DNA of 64,000 nucleotides, from positions 12,079,355 to 12,143,354 of the forward strand of contig JAGTTD010000005.1 in NCBI GenBank assembly GCA_018398585.1, given 5' to 3'. Every line of letters starts with the position of its first letter. Within the stretch, counting starts at the first letter, position 1. Positions 10,800 through 21,008 of the stretch are shown here, in pieces. Both the position numbers and the translations under genes were made by a program. A model generated the notes under the pieces. That model searched no databases, had not been told where the DNA came from, and saw only the letters and a list, made by a program, of their open reading frames with translations. The stretch comes from Simmondsia chinensis. Its lineage: Eukaryota > Streptophyta > Magnoliopsida > Caryophyllales > Simmondsiaceae.

Positions 10800-12476
10800 A
10801 GGGGAAAAATCCCCGATAATGCTCTAGAACTTCGAAGGAGTAGAAGATCAAGGAAAGAGAAATCTTTCGGACTAGACTTCTACACGTTTTTGGTAGAAGG
10901 TACTAGGAACGATATAGACCTTATAACTCCATATTGTTGCATCATGGAGTTGGATACTATGACGTTTGATGAGGCTATGAAGTCTCATTACGCCTCCTTT
11001 TGGAGAGAGGCAATAAATGATGAGATGGATTCCATCATGGGTAACAATACCAAGATTTTAGTAGATCTTCCACGAGGAAACAAGCCCATTGAGTGTAAAT
11101 AGATCTTCAAGAAGAAGATGAAAGTCAATGGAACTATAGACAAATTCAAAGCCCGATTGGTGGCTAAAGAGTTTACCCAAAAACATGAGATAGACTACTT
11201 TGACACGTATGCCCCGATGACAAGGATATTGAAAATAAGAGTTCTAATAGCTCTTGCCTCAATATACGAGCTAGAAATTTACCAAATGGATGCAAAAAAG
11301 GCATTCCTAAACAATGAGCTACATAGAACAATCGAAAGGGTTTGTTGTTCCGGTCCAAGAAAGAAAAGTATGTAAATTCATACGTTTTCTGTGTGGGCTA
11401 AAGCAAGCCCCTAAGCAATGGCATCAAAAGTTTGACCAAGTTGTTCAAAACAACGGATTCATAATAAATGAATCGGACAAGTGTGTCTATAGCAAGTTCA
11501 AAAATGGCAAAGGAGTCATTATTTGTTTGTATATCGATGACATGCTGATTTTCAGTACTAATTTGGAACAAGTAGAGAAAACTAAACAATTTCTCTCGAT
11601 AAACTTTGCTATGAAAGATATGGGTGAGGCTGAGTTTTTCCTCGGTATAAGGGTTATAACGAGTGGTGATACACTGTCCTAGACGCTGTCTCACTATATT
11701 AAAAATGTGTTGAATAGATTCAACTATGGCACTTGTGCACCGATGTCCATTTTAATGGATCCTAGTGTAAAGCTTGTACCGAATGAGGGAGCTCCAGTGT
11801 TACAATTGGAGTATGTTCGAGTCATAGGATGTCTTATGTATTCCATGACTAGTACAAGGCCAGATATAGCTTTTGCTGTTGGAAAGTTAAGTAGGTATAC
11901 TGGCAATCCGATTAAATTACATTGGCATGCAGTACTGAAGTATCTCAAGAAACTATAAATTATGGTATTTCTTATGTAGATATCCTCCCATTTTGGGAGG
12001 ATACTCGGATGCCAGTTGGATCTTTGATGTGGAAGATCATGCATCCATAAGAGGATGGGTTTTCTGGCTGGTGGGGGTGCAATTTCTTGGGGTTCCAAGA
12101 AACAGATGTGTATTTCTGATTCCACTATGACAACGGAGTTTATAGCTCTTGCGTTTGCGACAAAAGAAGCCGAATTGTTAAAGGATCTCTAGTAGGAGAT
12201 TCCTTTGTGGCCTAAACCAATCTCACCGATCTTTATCCATTATGATAGGCTACACTTTCAAAAGCGTAGAGTGAGGTGTATAATGGAAAGTCCATACACA
12301 TTGGTGTAAGACATAGAATAGTTAGACAACTTATTCGAGAAGGTTTCATCACTGTGGACTTTCTGAGAACAAGTCAAAATCTAGCAGATCCGTTTACGAA
12401 AGGCCTATCTAGAGACTTGGTTCTCAAAATAAGTGAAGGGAGGGGGTTTAAACCTGTCACTTTAAGTCACCCATGA
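10800..12476 (+). pseudogene. copia element A pol remnant (RT and RNase H)
   Basis: Starts in the linker (LRRSRRSRKEKSFGLDFYTF) and continues into RT: FWREAINDEMDSIMGNN, a stop at 11099, KMKVNGTIDKFKARLVAKEF, MDAKKAFLNNEL, a frameshift near 11340, LCGLKQAPKQWHQKFDQ, then YIDDMLIF (catalytic box near 11530). MKDMGEAEFFLGI, IGCLMYSMTSTRPDIAFAVGKLSRY and an RNase H part follow (GYSDASW-like near 12000, TMTTEF-like near 12125). It ends NLADPFTKGLSRDLV before the stop at 12474. There are at least four stops or frameshifts. Integrase and gag are absent. Confidence 0.87.
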
Positions 12477-12748
12477 TGGACCCTCAACTTGACGCCTGGT
12501 ACAATGCCAGGTCTTGGGTTCAATGAGAGAGATCTGCCATCCGTGTGACCGCACGCTTTGAAAGAGATATGTGTAAAGTGCTTGGTAACCTGCGATAGAG
12601 AAATTAAGAGGATGAGCTTATGCTCTTGATGAACCCGAGTACATATTATTATTAAATGTCGTGTCGCCAGGACATGGCACCTTAGTGAGTGTGAAGTTTT
12701 GCCGCTTCAATGAGTGATTTTTGACTAAGGGTTTGGCTCTAAAACACT
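12477..12748 (+). other. 3' untranslated part of copia element A, first half
   Basis: Non-coding stretch between pol and the LTR, cut by element B and continuing at 18903-19183. It ends with ACACT, the target site of element B. Confidence 0.65.
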
Positions 12749-13738
12749 TGTTGTAAAATTGGTCCCTATATGACTTAACTATGTCAAGAAAATTTAAGTC
12801 AAGAAATGTTCAAATATTATAGATTAAAGGGTGTAAATGTCAAGTGGCATAAGTTGTAAATTTTTTGGTAAATATATTTTTTGGGTACCCAGCTATTACT
12901 GTACATTTAAATAAATCAAAGAGGTAAAATGCCATTGCTGCCCCTGACCGTGTGCGTTATTTACTTGCCCGTGCCACTACCCGCTGCCCGAAGCTTCTCC
13001 AGGAAGCTTCCCTGTTTCAGTTTAAGTGGATGCCACGCGTCAGCCATCCGGGTAAACCGTTTGTGCTTCTTGTGGGCTTTTATGGACCGTTGATCTGGTT
13101 CGTACGAACGGCCGAGATTGAACCTTGGAGCTTTGCCACGGATCGGAGTTCGGTTGCCTATATATACTGACCCTTTTAGGGTTTGCCGTACGCTTTTCAT
13201 TTCGCTCTCCGTTTTTTCTCTTCAGCCACCGCCTCTCTTTCATTTGCTCTGGCGATCTTGAGGCGATCGAAGGCGATTGAGTATATCCGTGGGTGTTAAG
13301 GCTTGATCGTTCAAATCTTGGTAGTTTGGAGCATGTATGAAGCCTTGTAGGCTTCGGTTGTGAGCTTTCTTTTCCCTTACTCTTTATTTTCGTTCTTCTT
13401 TAGGTTTCTGACTTAGAAGCCTTAAGGATCGGTTTTGTATAAAGTTGTATATCGTTGAAGTCTGGTCTGTAATATTTGAACTCGACTTATAGTGGATAGA
13501 CTTCCCTAGAAATAGGGAGCCGTGGAGTAGGTCCTTCTTTAAAGGCTGAACCACGTAAATCTCGTTGTTATCGCTGTGTTCTTTGTGCATGTGTTCGGTG
13601 TTGGATGAATCTTGCTAAACTACAGTTACAGGTTTCTTGAACTAGATCTGAAGTGGTGAATCTTTGTTGTTATTGACGTTTTATCAAGAACTAAAGTTGA
13701 TAAGATTAAACCCTAGGAATACGACCTGAAACTCAACA
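12749..13738 (+). repeat. 5' LTR of copia element B
   Basis: 990 bp. Contains a TATA box CTATATATAC at about 13158-13167, about 30 bp upstream of the likely transcript start. Ends CTCAACA, two bases before the PBS. Confidence 0.95.
13158..13168 (+). promoter_or_regulatory. TATA box in LTR of copia element B
   Basis: CTATATATACTG preceded by GC-richer sequence and followed by TTTTAGGGTTTGCC. The same box is in the 3' LTR near 18322. Position inside the LTR fits the U3/R boundary. Confidence 0.65.
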
Positions 13739-13740
13739 AG

Positions 13741-13752
13741 TGGTATCAGAGC
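13741..13752 (+). other. Primer binding site (initiator tRNA-Met)
   Basis: TGGTATCAGAGC, the standard complement of the 3' end of plant initiator tRNA-Met, placed two bases after the LTR. Confidence 0.92.
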
Positions 13753-13780
13753 ATCAGGTTCTTTACCTTAAAGAAACAGT

Positions 13781-14698
13781 ATGGCGTCTGCTAGGGTTGA
13801 TATTGAAAGGTTTGACAGTAGGAATGATTTCAACCTATGGAAACTAAAAATGAAAGCAATCCTTATGGCACAAGGTGCTGGAACTGCACTTTTGCCCGAA
13901 AAGGATCAACCAACTTATCTAACTGAAAAGGAGAAAGTAGAAGTCGAACATAAAGCTTATGCTTCTTTATTACTTAGTCTTGATAACTCGGTACTTAATC
14001 AGATTCGCTCTGAAAAGACCGTAGCAGATATATGGGCTAAGTTAGAGGAAATCTACAAGTCTGAGTCATTGTCCAATAGGATATTGTGCATGGAATCCCT
14101 TTTCACCTTTAAGGTGAGTGAGACTAAACCCCTAGAGGACTCTATAGATGAGTTCCATAAAATCTGTCAAGATCTAGAAAACGTTAAAGTTACTGTTGCT
14201 GATGAATTGTTGGCTGTATTGTTACTATGTGCCTTACCTAAATATCTTAGGTCCTTTAAAGACACACTAAGATATGGACGTGACACTGTAGCATTGAAAG
14301 ACGTAACAAAGGCCCTAAGATCCAAGATCCTAGAACTTAGGAAGGAAGGGAAGTACCCACCAACCAGTAACAGTGGGGAAGGTCTGTCAGTCAGGGGTAG
14401 GACAAAGACTCGAGACAACCATAACAACCATAACAACCATAACAATCATAACAACCATAACAACTACAACAATAAGGAAAGGCGAAGAAGTAAGAGTCGA
14501 AACAGATCTAGTTCAAGACCTAGAAGAGATTGTAGTAAAGTAAAGTGTTATGAGTGTGGTAAACTAGGCCACATTAAAAGATACTGTCCAGATTACCAAA
14601 GAAAATTTAACGGCACAACTGACAACACTGAATTTAATGGCGGATATGACTCCGCTGAAGTATTAGTAGTATCCACAGACCAAACTACACATGAGTGA
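13781..14698 (+). CDS. Gag of copia element B
   Basis: 305 codons from the first ATG after the PBS. Residues about 8-195 are a copia gag core (RFDSRNDFNLWKLKMKAIL, then SLDNSVLNQIRSEKTVADIW, LSNRILCMESLFTFK, ALPKYLRSF, ALKDVTKALRSKI). Residues 213-228 are a His-Asn-Asn tandem run encoded by a nine-base repeat. A basic RRRSKSRNRSSSRPRR stretch precedes the zinc knuckle at 256-269 (C-x2-C-x4-H-x4-C). Its role is to form the virus-like particle and bind RNA. The TGA at 14696-14698 lies exactly in the same frame as pol and directly ahead of the protease motif, so gag and pol were probably one ORF. Whether the stop is a mutation or is read through cannot be told from one copy. Confidence 0.93.
   Translation: MASARVDIERFDSRNDFNLWKLKMKAILMAQGAGTALLPEKDQPTYLTEKEKVEVEHKAYASLLLSLDNSVLNQIRSEKTVADIWAKLEEIYKSESLSNRILCMESLFTFKVSETKPLEDSIDEFHKICQDLENVKVTVADELLAVLLLCALPKYLRSFKDTLRYGRDTVALKDVTKALRSKILELRKEGKYPPTSNSGEGLSVRGRTKTRDNHNNHNNHNNHNNHNNYNNKERRRSKSRNRSSSRPRRDCSKVKCYECGKLGHIKRYCPDYQRKFNGTTDNTEFNGGYDSAEVLVVSTDQTTHE
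14418..14470 (+). repeat. Minisatellite in gag (His-Asn-Asn repeat)
   Basis: Five to six copies of the nine-base unit AACCATAAC with small variations. It is in frame and so is likely to vary in length between copies of this family. Confidence 0.8.
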
Positions 14699-17600
14699 GT
14701 TCTAGACTCAGGGTGTAGCTTCCATATGACTTCAGATAGATCCTTCTTTACTGAATACCGAACTGTAGCAGGGGGAAAGGTGCTGTTGGGAAATAACCAC
14801 GGATGCCAAGTAGTTGGGATAGGGTCAGTTAGGGTTAAGGGGTCAAACGGGATTGACTTTACCCTCAAGGGAGTTAGGCATGTGCCTGAACTTAGAAGGA
14901 ACCTAATTTCTCTAGGACAATTAGACCAGGCTGGTATGACCTTAAAGGCACAACAGGGGGTAATGAAGGTCCTTAAGGGTTCCCTTGTAATGCTAAGAGG
15001 AGAGGTCAAGAACGGTCTATATGTGCTTAGAGGTGACGTAGTTCCTGCTGGCTGCTCTATTGTAGAGAAAACTGACCTAACCAACCTTTGGCACAAAAGA
15101 TTAGGACATGTATCAGAGAGGGGCCTGAATGAGCTGAACAAGAGAGGGCTGTTAGGGGGTGGTTATGTGTCTAAACCTGATTTCTGTGAGTCATGCATAT
15201 TTGGAAAACATCATAAACTATCTTTTAAATCTGGAATCCATATAACTAAGTCACCGTTAGACTATATCCACTCTGACCTGTGGGGACCAGCAAGGGTACC
15301 CACTTTAGGTGGAGCATACTACTTCCTATCTATGGTAGATGATTTCTCTAGGAAGGTTTGGGTTTACCTACTTAAAACAAAGGATGAATGTTTTAGTGCC
15401 TTTGTTAGGTGGAAGAACCTTATAGAAAATCAAACAGGTAGGAAGATTAAGGTACTTAGAACTGATAATGGACTTGAATATATAAACACTGAATTTGATA
15501 GTTTATGTGCTCAAAATGGTATTAAAAGACACAACACTGTTAGGAAAACTCCTCAACAAAACGGACTAGTTGAAAGAATGAACCGTACGCTCCTAGACAG
15601 GGTAAGATGCATGTTATTTGCATCAGGACTTGGTAAAAACTTTTGGGGGGAGGCTGTAGCTACTGCATGTTATCTAATTAATCGTACTCCCTCCTCTGCA
15701 ATTGACTTTAAAACCCCTGAAGAAAAATGGACTGGAAAAACAAGCGACTATTCTATTTTAAAGGTTTTTGGATGTGCTGCGTATGCACATCAATCTGAAG
15801 GAAAACTTGAACCCAGGGCTATAAAAGGTGTTTTTCTAGGCTATCCGGATGGTGTAAAGGGGTATAGGGTGGGTGTTAGGGATGGAAACAGAACCAAAAT
15901 CATAATTAGTAGGGATGTAACCTTTAATGAAGAGGAATTCCCTTACTTGGAGAAAATAATGGCTACCGATACAGCAGCCACTTCCTCCAACCCTAGGAAG
16001 TATGATCCTGAACTCTATGAGTTCGAGATCAGCCCACCAGAGCCTATATACCAGGAAAACCAGACCTTAAATCCTGAGGAAGAGATGACTGACAGTGCTG
16101 AAGGGAGCACTGAACCTCAAGAAACAATTGAACAAACAGACCTATCAAACTACCAACTAGCTAGAGATAGGAAGAGGAGAGAAATTAGGGCACCAGTTAG
16201 GTTTGGCAGTGCGGATTGTATTGCATTTGCCCTAAATACTGCCCTAGAGTATGTAGAATCAGAACCTCTCACTTATACTCAGGCTATTAGTGGGGCTGCC
16301 TCTGAACAGTGGCTTAAAGCCATGACAGAGGAAATGGAGAGCCTCAAAAGGAACAAAACTTGGGTTTTGGTTCCTAAACCAATGGATAGGAAGTTGGTAG
16401 GTTCTAAGTGGATTTATAAGGTAAAAGAACCCGATACATCATCTGGACAGCCAAGGTTCAAGGCTCGACTAGTTGCAAAAGGTTTTTCACAAAAGGAAGG
16501 GGTAGACTATAATGAGATTTTTTCTCCCGTTGTAAAGCACACAACTATAAGAATACTTATGGCACTAACTGCTAAGTTTAGCCTATTTCTGGAACAAATG
16601 GATGTTACAACAGCTTTCCTTCATGGTGAGCTGGATGAGGAAATCTTTATGGCCCAACCTGAGGGCTTTATTGAACCAAACCATGAAAACCATGTTTGTC
16701 TACTTAAGAGGTCTTTATATGGCCTAAAACAATCCCCTAGACAATGGTACAAACGCTTTGACCAATTTATAAGAAGCAGGGGCTTTAGTAGATCAATACA
16801 TGACACTTGTTTTTATTTTAAACATGCTGATACTGTTGATGCACTGTATTTGCTGATTTATGTGGATGATATGCTGCTGGCTAGTAAATCCATGAATCAT
16901 ATTAATGATTTGAAACTAACGCTTTGTGCTGAGTTCGATATGAAAGATCTAGGAAAGGCCAAGAAGATACTTGGTATGGAAATTACCAGGGATCCAGCAG
17001 CTGAAACAGTGCACTTATCTCAACAAAGGTATTTGGAAAAGGTATTGGTTAGATTCAACATGTCTGAATGTAAACCTGTAAAATTGCCCTTAGCAAGTCA
17101 GTATAAGTATACAGTTCAACAGTGTCCCACGAATGAGATAGAAAAGAAACAAATGGAAAGAGTCCCATATGCGAATGTTATAGGTTCCTTAATGTATGCT
17201 ATGACTTGTACACGTCCAGACTTAGCTTTCCCTTTAAGTGTTTTGTCTAGGTTTATGAGTAACCCCGGAAAGGAACATTGGGATGGAGTTAAGTGGTTGT
17301 TAAGGTACATTAAACAAACCTATAAACTGGGACTTACTTTTGGTCGGACAAAAACCTACCTTAGATTGATAGGTTACACCGATTCTGACTTTGGGGGGGA
17401 CGTAGATAAAAGGAGATCCACTAGTGCTTACATTTACACTTTAAATGGTGGAGCCATTTGTTGGAAGTCTAAGTTGCAGCCTGTGACTGCGCTGTCAACC
17501 ACTGAGGCTGAATTTGAGGCCCTCACAAAAGCCATAAAAGAGGCTACCTGGCTGAGAGGCTTACTGTCAGAAATAAACCTCGATAACGGGCCTCCCGTAC

Positions 17601-17836
17601 TGTTTTCGGACAGTCAATCAGCCCTTGCATTATGTAAAAACCCCGTGTTTCATGATAGGACTAAGCACTTAGCTATCAAGAGGAATTTTGTAAACGACAT
17701 GCTTGAAAGGAACACTGTTGAACTGCGAAAAATCTGTACTGCTGAAAATCCAGTGGATATGGGCACAAAAATTTTGACTTTGGACAAGTTACTTAAGTGT
17801 ATTAACTTGGTTCAAAGTAATTGGGACCATGGATGA
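14699..17836 (+). CDS. Pol of copia element B (protease, integrase, RT, RNase H)
   Basis: Open from codon 14699; the first ATG is 14726 (1036 codons). The protease active site DSG (VLDSGCSFHM) lies before that ATG, so a start there would lose the protease aspartate. Numbering from that Met: integrase HHCC zinc finger H123, H128, C154, C157; integrase core D184, D247, E283 (D-x35-E spacing conserved); RT catalytic YVDD at 712-715 with LKQSPRQWYKRF before it; RNase H D886, E927, D962 and the RTKHLAIK block. It ends NPVDMGTK...KCINLVQSNWD, a normal C-terminus. All catalytic residues are present with no frameshift. The enzymes are expected to be functional if translated past the TGA. Confidence 0.93.
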   Translation, partial: VLDSGCSFHMTSDRSFFTEYRTVAGGKVLLGNNHGCQVVGIGSVRVKGSNGIDFTLKGVRHVPELRRNLISLGQLDQAGMTLKAQQGVMKVLKGSLVMLRGEVKNGLYVLRGDVVPAGCSIVEKTDLTNLWHKRLGHVSERGLNELNKRGLLGGGYVSKPDFCESCIFGKHHKLSFKSGIHITKSPLDYIHSDLWGPARVPTLGGAYYFLSMVDDFSRKVWVYLLKTKDECFSAFVRWKNLIENQTGRKIKVLRTDNGLEYINTEFDSLCAQNGIKRHNTVRKTPQQNGLVERMNRTLLDRVRCMLFASGLGKNFWGEAVATACYLINRTPSSAIDFKTPEEKWTGKTSDYSILKVFGCAAYAHQSEGKLEPRAIKGVFLGYPDGVKGYRVGVRDGNRTKIIISRDVTFNEEEFPYLEKIMATDTAATSSNPRKYDPELYEFEISPPEPIYQENQTLNPEEEMTDSAEGSTEPQETIEQTDLSNYQLARDRKRREIRAPVRFGSADCIAFALNTALEYVESEPLTYTQAISGAASEQWLKAMTEEMESLKRNKTWVLVPKPMDRKLVGSKWIYKVKEPDTSSGQPRFKARLVAKGFSQKEGVDYNEIFSPVVKHTTIRILMALTAKFSLFLEQMDVTTAFLHGELDEEIFMAQPEGFIEPNHENHVCLLKRSLYGLKQSPRQWYKRFDQFIRSRGFSRSIHDTCFYFKHADTVDALYLLIYVDDMLLASKSMNHINDLKLTLCAEFDMKDLGKAKKILGMEITRDPAAETVHLSQQRYLEKVLVRFNMSECKPVKLPLASQYKYTVQQCPTNEIEKKQMERVPYANVIGSLMYAMTCTRPDLAFPLSVLSRFMSNPGKEHWDGVKWLLRYIKQTYKLGLTFGRTKTYLRLIGYTDSDFGGDVDKRRSTSAYIYTLNGGAICWKSKLQPVTALSTTEAEFEALTKAIKEATWLRGLLSEINLDNGPPVLFSDSQSALALCKNPVFHDRTKHLAIKRNFVNDMLERNTVELRKICTAENPVDMGTKILTLDKLLKCINLVQSNWDHG

Positions 17837-17912
17837 CGAACCCAATGTGTTTTTGCTCCTATTACTAGGGAATGTCCAGTAGTTAACCCATATAGGTACC
17901 AAGGTGGAGAAT

Positions 17913-18902
17913 TGTTGTAAAATTGGTCCCTATATAACTTAACTATGTCAAGAAAATTTAAGTCAAGAAATGTTCAAATATTATAGATTAAAGGGTGTAA
18001 ATGTCAAGTGGCATAAGTTGTAAATTTTTTGGTAAATATATTTTTTGGGTACCCAGCTATTACTGTACATTTAAATAAATCAAAGAGGTAAAATGCCATT
18101 GCTGCCCCTGACCGTGTGTGTTATTTACTTGCCCGTGCCACTACCCGCTGCCCGAAGCTTCTCCAGGAAGCTTCCCTGTTTCAGTTTAAGTGGATGCCAT
18201 GCGTCAGCCATCCGGGTAAACTGTTTGTGCTTCTTGTGGGCTTTTATGGACCGTTGATCTGGTTCGTACGAACGGCCGAGATTGAACCTTGGAGCTTTGC
18301 CACGGATCGGAGTTCGGTTGCCTATATATACTGACCCTTTTAGGGTTTGCCGTACGCTTTTCATTTCGCTCTCCGTTTTTTCTCTTCAGCCACCGCCTCT
18401 CTTTCATTTGCTCTGGCGATCTTGAGGCGATCGAAGGCGATTGAGTATATCCGTGGGTGTTAAGGCTTGATCGTTCAAATCTTGGTAGTTTGGAGCATGT
18501 ATGAAGCCTTGTAGGCTTCGGTTGTGAGCTTTCTTTTCCCTTACTCTTTATTTTCGTTCTTCTTTAGGTTTCTGACTTAGAAGCCTTAAGGATCGGTTTT
18601 GTATAAAGTTGTATATCGTTGAAGTCTGGTCTGTAATATTTGAACTCGACTTATAGTGGATAGACTTCCCTAGAAATAGGGAGCCGTGGAGTAGGTCCTT
18701 CTTTAAAGGCTGAACCACGTAAATCTCGTTGTTATCGCTGTGTTCTTTGTGCATGTGTTCGGTGTTGGATGAATCTTGCTAAACTACAGTTACAGGTTTC
18801 TTGAACTAGATCTGAAGTGGTGAATCTTTGTTGTTATTGACGTTTTATCAAGAACTAAAGTTGATAAGATTAAACCCTAGGAATACGACCTGAAACTCAA
18901 CA
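17913..18902 (+). repeat. 3' LTR of copia element B
   Basis: 990 bp. By eye it differs from the 5' LTR only near offsets 24, 206, 275 and 305 (all C/T or G/A, mostly at CpG sites). Followed by ACACT. Confidence 0.95.
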
Positions 18903-19183
18903 ACACTCATGAAGGGTACAGGACATAAGGCCACAAATGTGTCGATCTGGGAGTTATAGGGTGTGTATGGGGACTAAGCCTTGTGTGTGGAGATTTATTC
19001 GGTTAGTCAAATGGAATGTATGGCTCAAAGCTTGGTCTACCATTTTCGTTCTGATTAACTATAACGTGTCATACTAGGTGGGGATTCAATCGAAAGACAC
19101 CCTCATTGATGCACAATAAGGCTTCTTATTACATTGAGATGTTGTAATACGAGAATAATTGTATTTTGAAAATAATGGGGGAA
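18903..19183 (+). other. 3' untranslated part of copia element A, second half
   Basis: Resumes element A after the ACACT duplication and ends with the purine tract before the 3' LTR. Confidence 0.65.
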
Positions 19184-19938
19184 TGTCAATATATTTTCAA
19201 AATAGAGTACTTAATAAAGTGTTTGAGATTCATCCCATAATTATTTGAAATGTATTTGGCTGGTAGAGGGTGTGTGTTGACACTCAGGTACCGTGTGTTG
19301 ACACACAATCCTGCAAAACCGATCCCAAGCTTCTGTGTGTCGACACACAGATCTTACAGAACCTCTGTGTGTTGAAGTGAGTGTCGACACTCACTTCGAC
19401 ACACAATCTTACAGTAACCCCATGTGTTGAAGCAAACATTGACTCTCACTTCGACACACAGCTTTACAGTGAGCTGTGTGTTGATGTGTGTGTCGACACA
19501 GAGGGTCTTGCGTGTCAACCCACAAACAGCTTCGACACACAGGGCAGTTTTAACCGTTACTTTACGCGGTTGGAAGAGGTTTTTGGCGTTTTGTTTGGCT
19601 TATCTTTGGGACGTGTTTGTGAGTGTTTTCACTATAAATATTCCCCCTTATTGATTAAATACATTGACATGAAAAGATTTACATAAAACACTTATGTTGA
19701 ATTGTAAAGAAGTGTTGTGAAAGTTCTTCAAAAGTTCATGCTCTTACATCTCTTTCTATTCCTCCTCATACACATCCTTACTTCATATGTTTTTAGTTGT
19801 CATTATATCCCTAAGACTATTTCGTGACGCTGAAATAAGTCTTAAGGAAAGTGATCACACAGCTCTGACACCTGAGATCTTTAGTTACCCAATTCACAAG
19901 AAATTTCGCCAACAATTCTATGCGTTGACGTTCTAGCA
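19184..19938 (+). repeat. 3' LTR of copia element A
   Basis: Starts TGTCAATATATTTTC. It carries the palindrome array including a 40-base near-perfect palindrome at 19366-19405 (one mismatch, a G-U pair in RNA) and a TATA-like CACTATAAATATTCC near 19630. The end near TTCTAGCA (19938) is an estimate. Confidence 0.75.
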
Positions 19939-20444
19939 AAACGAATATAGAAGAACATCAACTTTGGGTTTGCAAATTTAGGGCTGAAGATGCACGGTCC
20001 CAACAATTCCTTGTTTATTATTTGTTGACGGCAGTTTGCTATTTGGTAATGCCTCTTTAGGAGTATGTAAGGTCAAGGCCTACCAATTTTGTCTTCAATA
20101 AGCGCAATTAGTGAACTTCAACAAATCTAGTGTAGTTTTCTAGAAAAATGTCTTGTCAAACTTGAGACAACAAATTAGTGGTCTATCTGAAGCGAATATT
20201 GCTACTAGCTTTGACAAATACCTAGAAGACACCCTAGTGGGAAACCATCCAACTAAGGATGACTTTTCATCACAAGAGATAGGATCTACCATGAACTAGC
20301 CTAGTGAAAGGCTAATATGGTTTCTCAGTCAGACAAGCTAATTTTGATTCAGCTAATTTAGAATTTATTCTAGTTCACAATATGTAATGCTTTTAGATCC
20401 CACTAAGCATAAGTCGGGACATCGATAGAGCTAATGGATTTTTT
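19939..20444 (+). pseudogene. L1-type LINE reverse transcriptase, fragment 2
   Basis: Continues fragment 1 after copia element A. Across frame shifts it reads like LLFVDGSLLFGNASLGVCKVK, FNKSSVVFSKNVLSNLRQQISGL, ANIATSFDKYL, LVGNHPTKDDFS and a SQSDKLILIQLI block. These correspond to the FADD catalytic region, the thumb and the following helix of L1-type RTs; the FADD site is degenerate. A short stretch between the two fragments is missing. Confidence 0.75.
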
Positions 20445-21008
20445 GGGGGGAGGGGGGGTTTGATCTATAGAAAATCACCTTGGAAAATTGTTAATTTTTT
20501 TACTTAACCACCTAAATTTAACTTTTTTAAAAAAACACTTCCAAAAGTCCAAAATATTTCAATCAACCACCTTAAATCTTAACTATCCATCATATATTAC
20601 ATGACTTCCACTTGGATTTTAGCTTACATTTTTTAACTTTGAACGCACATGAAACATGAGTTAAGACTAGTCAAATTGCAAAGTATTCATGTACCTCTCC
20701 CCCAACTAGGTTTAATCCCGAGAAGGTTTAGAAAAGGTGAAATTCAGACCTTAGTGGAGGAGGGTGGAGAAAATACTTTGTCACTATAAATACTTTAATT
20801 CATGCTTAATGAGCACTTTAAATCTATATAAAAGCAACTAATATGCAAAGAATAATCCATGGTGTGATTTAAGGTGTTTGATTGAAAAACATTAGACCTA
20901 TGGAGGCTTTTTCTGAAAAATTAAAAAGTTGTGATGGTTAAGTGAAAAATGACAACTTTCATAATGGTTTTCTTTGTAAAAATTTTAAAAAAAAAAAAAA
21001 AAAACCCC
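20445..21008. mobile_element. MITE with about 70-bp terminal inverted repeats
   Basis: The left end (GGGGGGGTTT, then GAAAATCACCTTGGAAAATT and ACTTAACCACC) is the inverse of the right end (GGTTAAGTGAAAAATGACAA, CATAATGGTTTTCTTTG, poly-A then CCCC). No ORF. It interrupts the LINE between fragments 2 and 3. The exact ends and TSD are blurred by the poly-G and poly-A tracts. The end sequence resembles the element at 37965-38595, so Mutator-like is the best guess. Confidence 0.65.

Larger units (their letters stand above)
12749..18902 (+). mobile_element. Copia element B: young, near-intact Ty1/copia (Tork/Tnt1-like)
   Basis: Complete element of 6154 bp with identical-length LTRs (990 bp: 12749-13738 and 17913-18902), both TGTTG...CAACA. 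It is flanked by a perfect 5-bp duplication ACACT (12744-12748 and 18903-18907). PBS TGGTATCAGAGC at 13741-13752 matches initiator tRNA-Met; a purine-rich tract AAGGTGGAGAA lies at about 17901-17911. One gag-pol frame runs from 13781 to 17836 with a single TGA at 14696-14698. By eye the LTRs differ at about four positions, all transitions, so insertion is recent. It sits in the 3' untranslated part of copia element A. Assignment to the Tork/Tnt1 group rests on the RT/RNase H wording and is an inference. Confidence 0.95.
10005..19938 (+). mobile_element. Ty1/copia element A, internally deleted and hosting copia element B
   Basis: LTRs at 10005-~10712 and 19184-~19938 share long blocks, including the dyad-rich part, the CACTATAAATATTCCCC promoter and the AAGTCTTAAGGAAAGTGATC end. 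Between them lies pol from about 10800 to 12476, then the element's 3' untranslated part, cut at 12748 by element B and resumed at 18903-19183. The purine tract GGGGGAA at 19177-19183 precedes the 3' LTR. Gag, protease, integrase and the 5' leader are missing: the 5' LTR runs directly into the end-of-integrase linker. The exact 3' end is an estimate. Confidence 0.85.
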
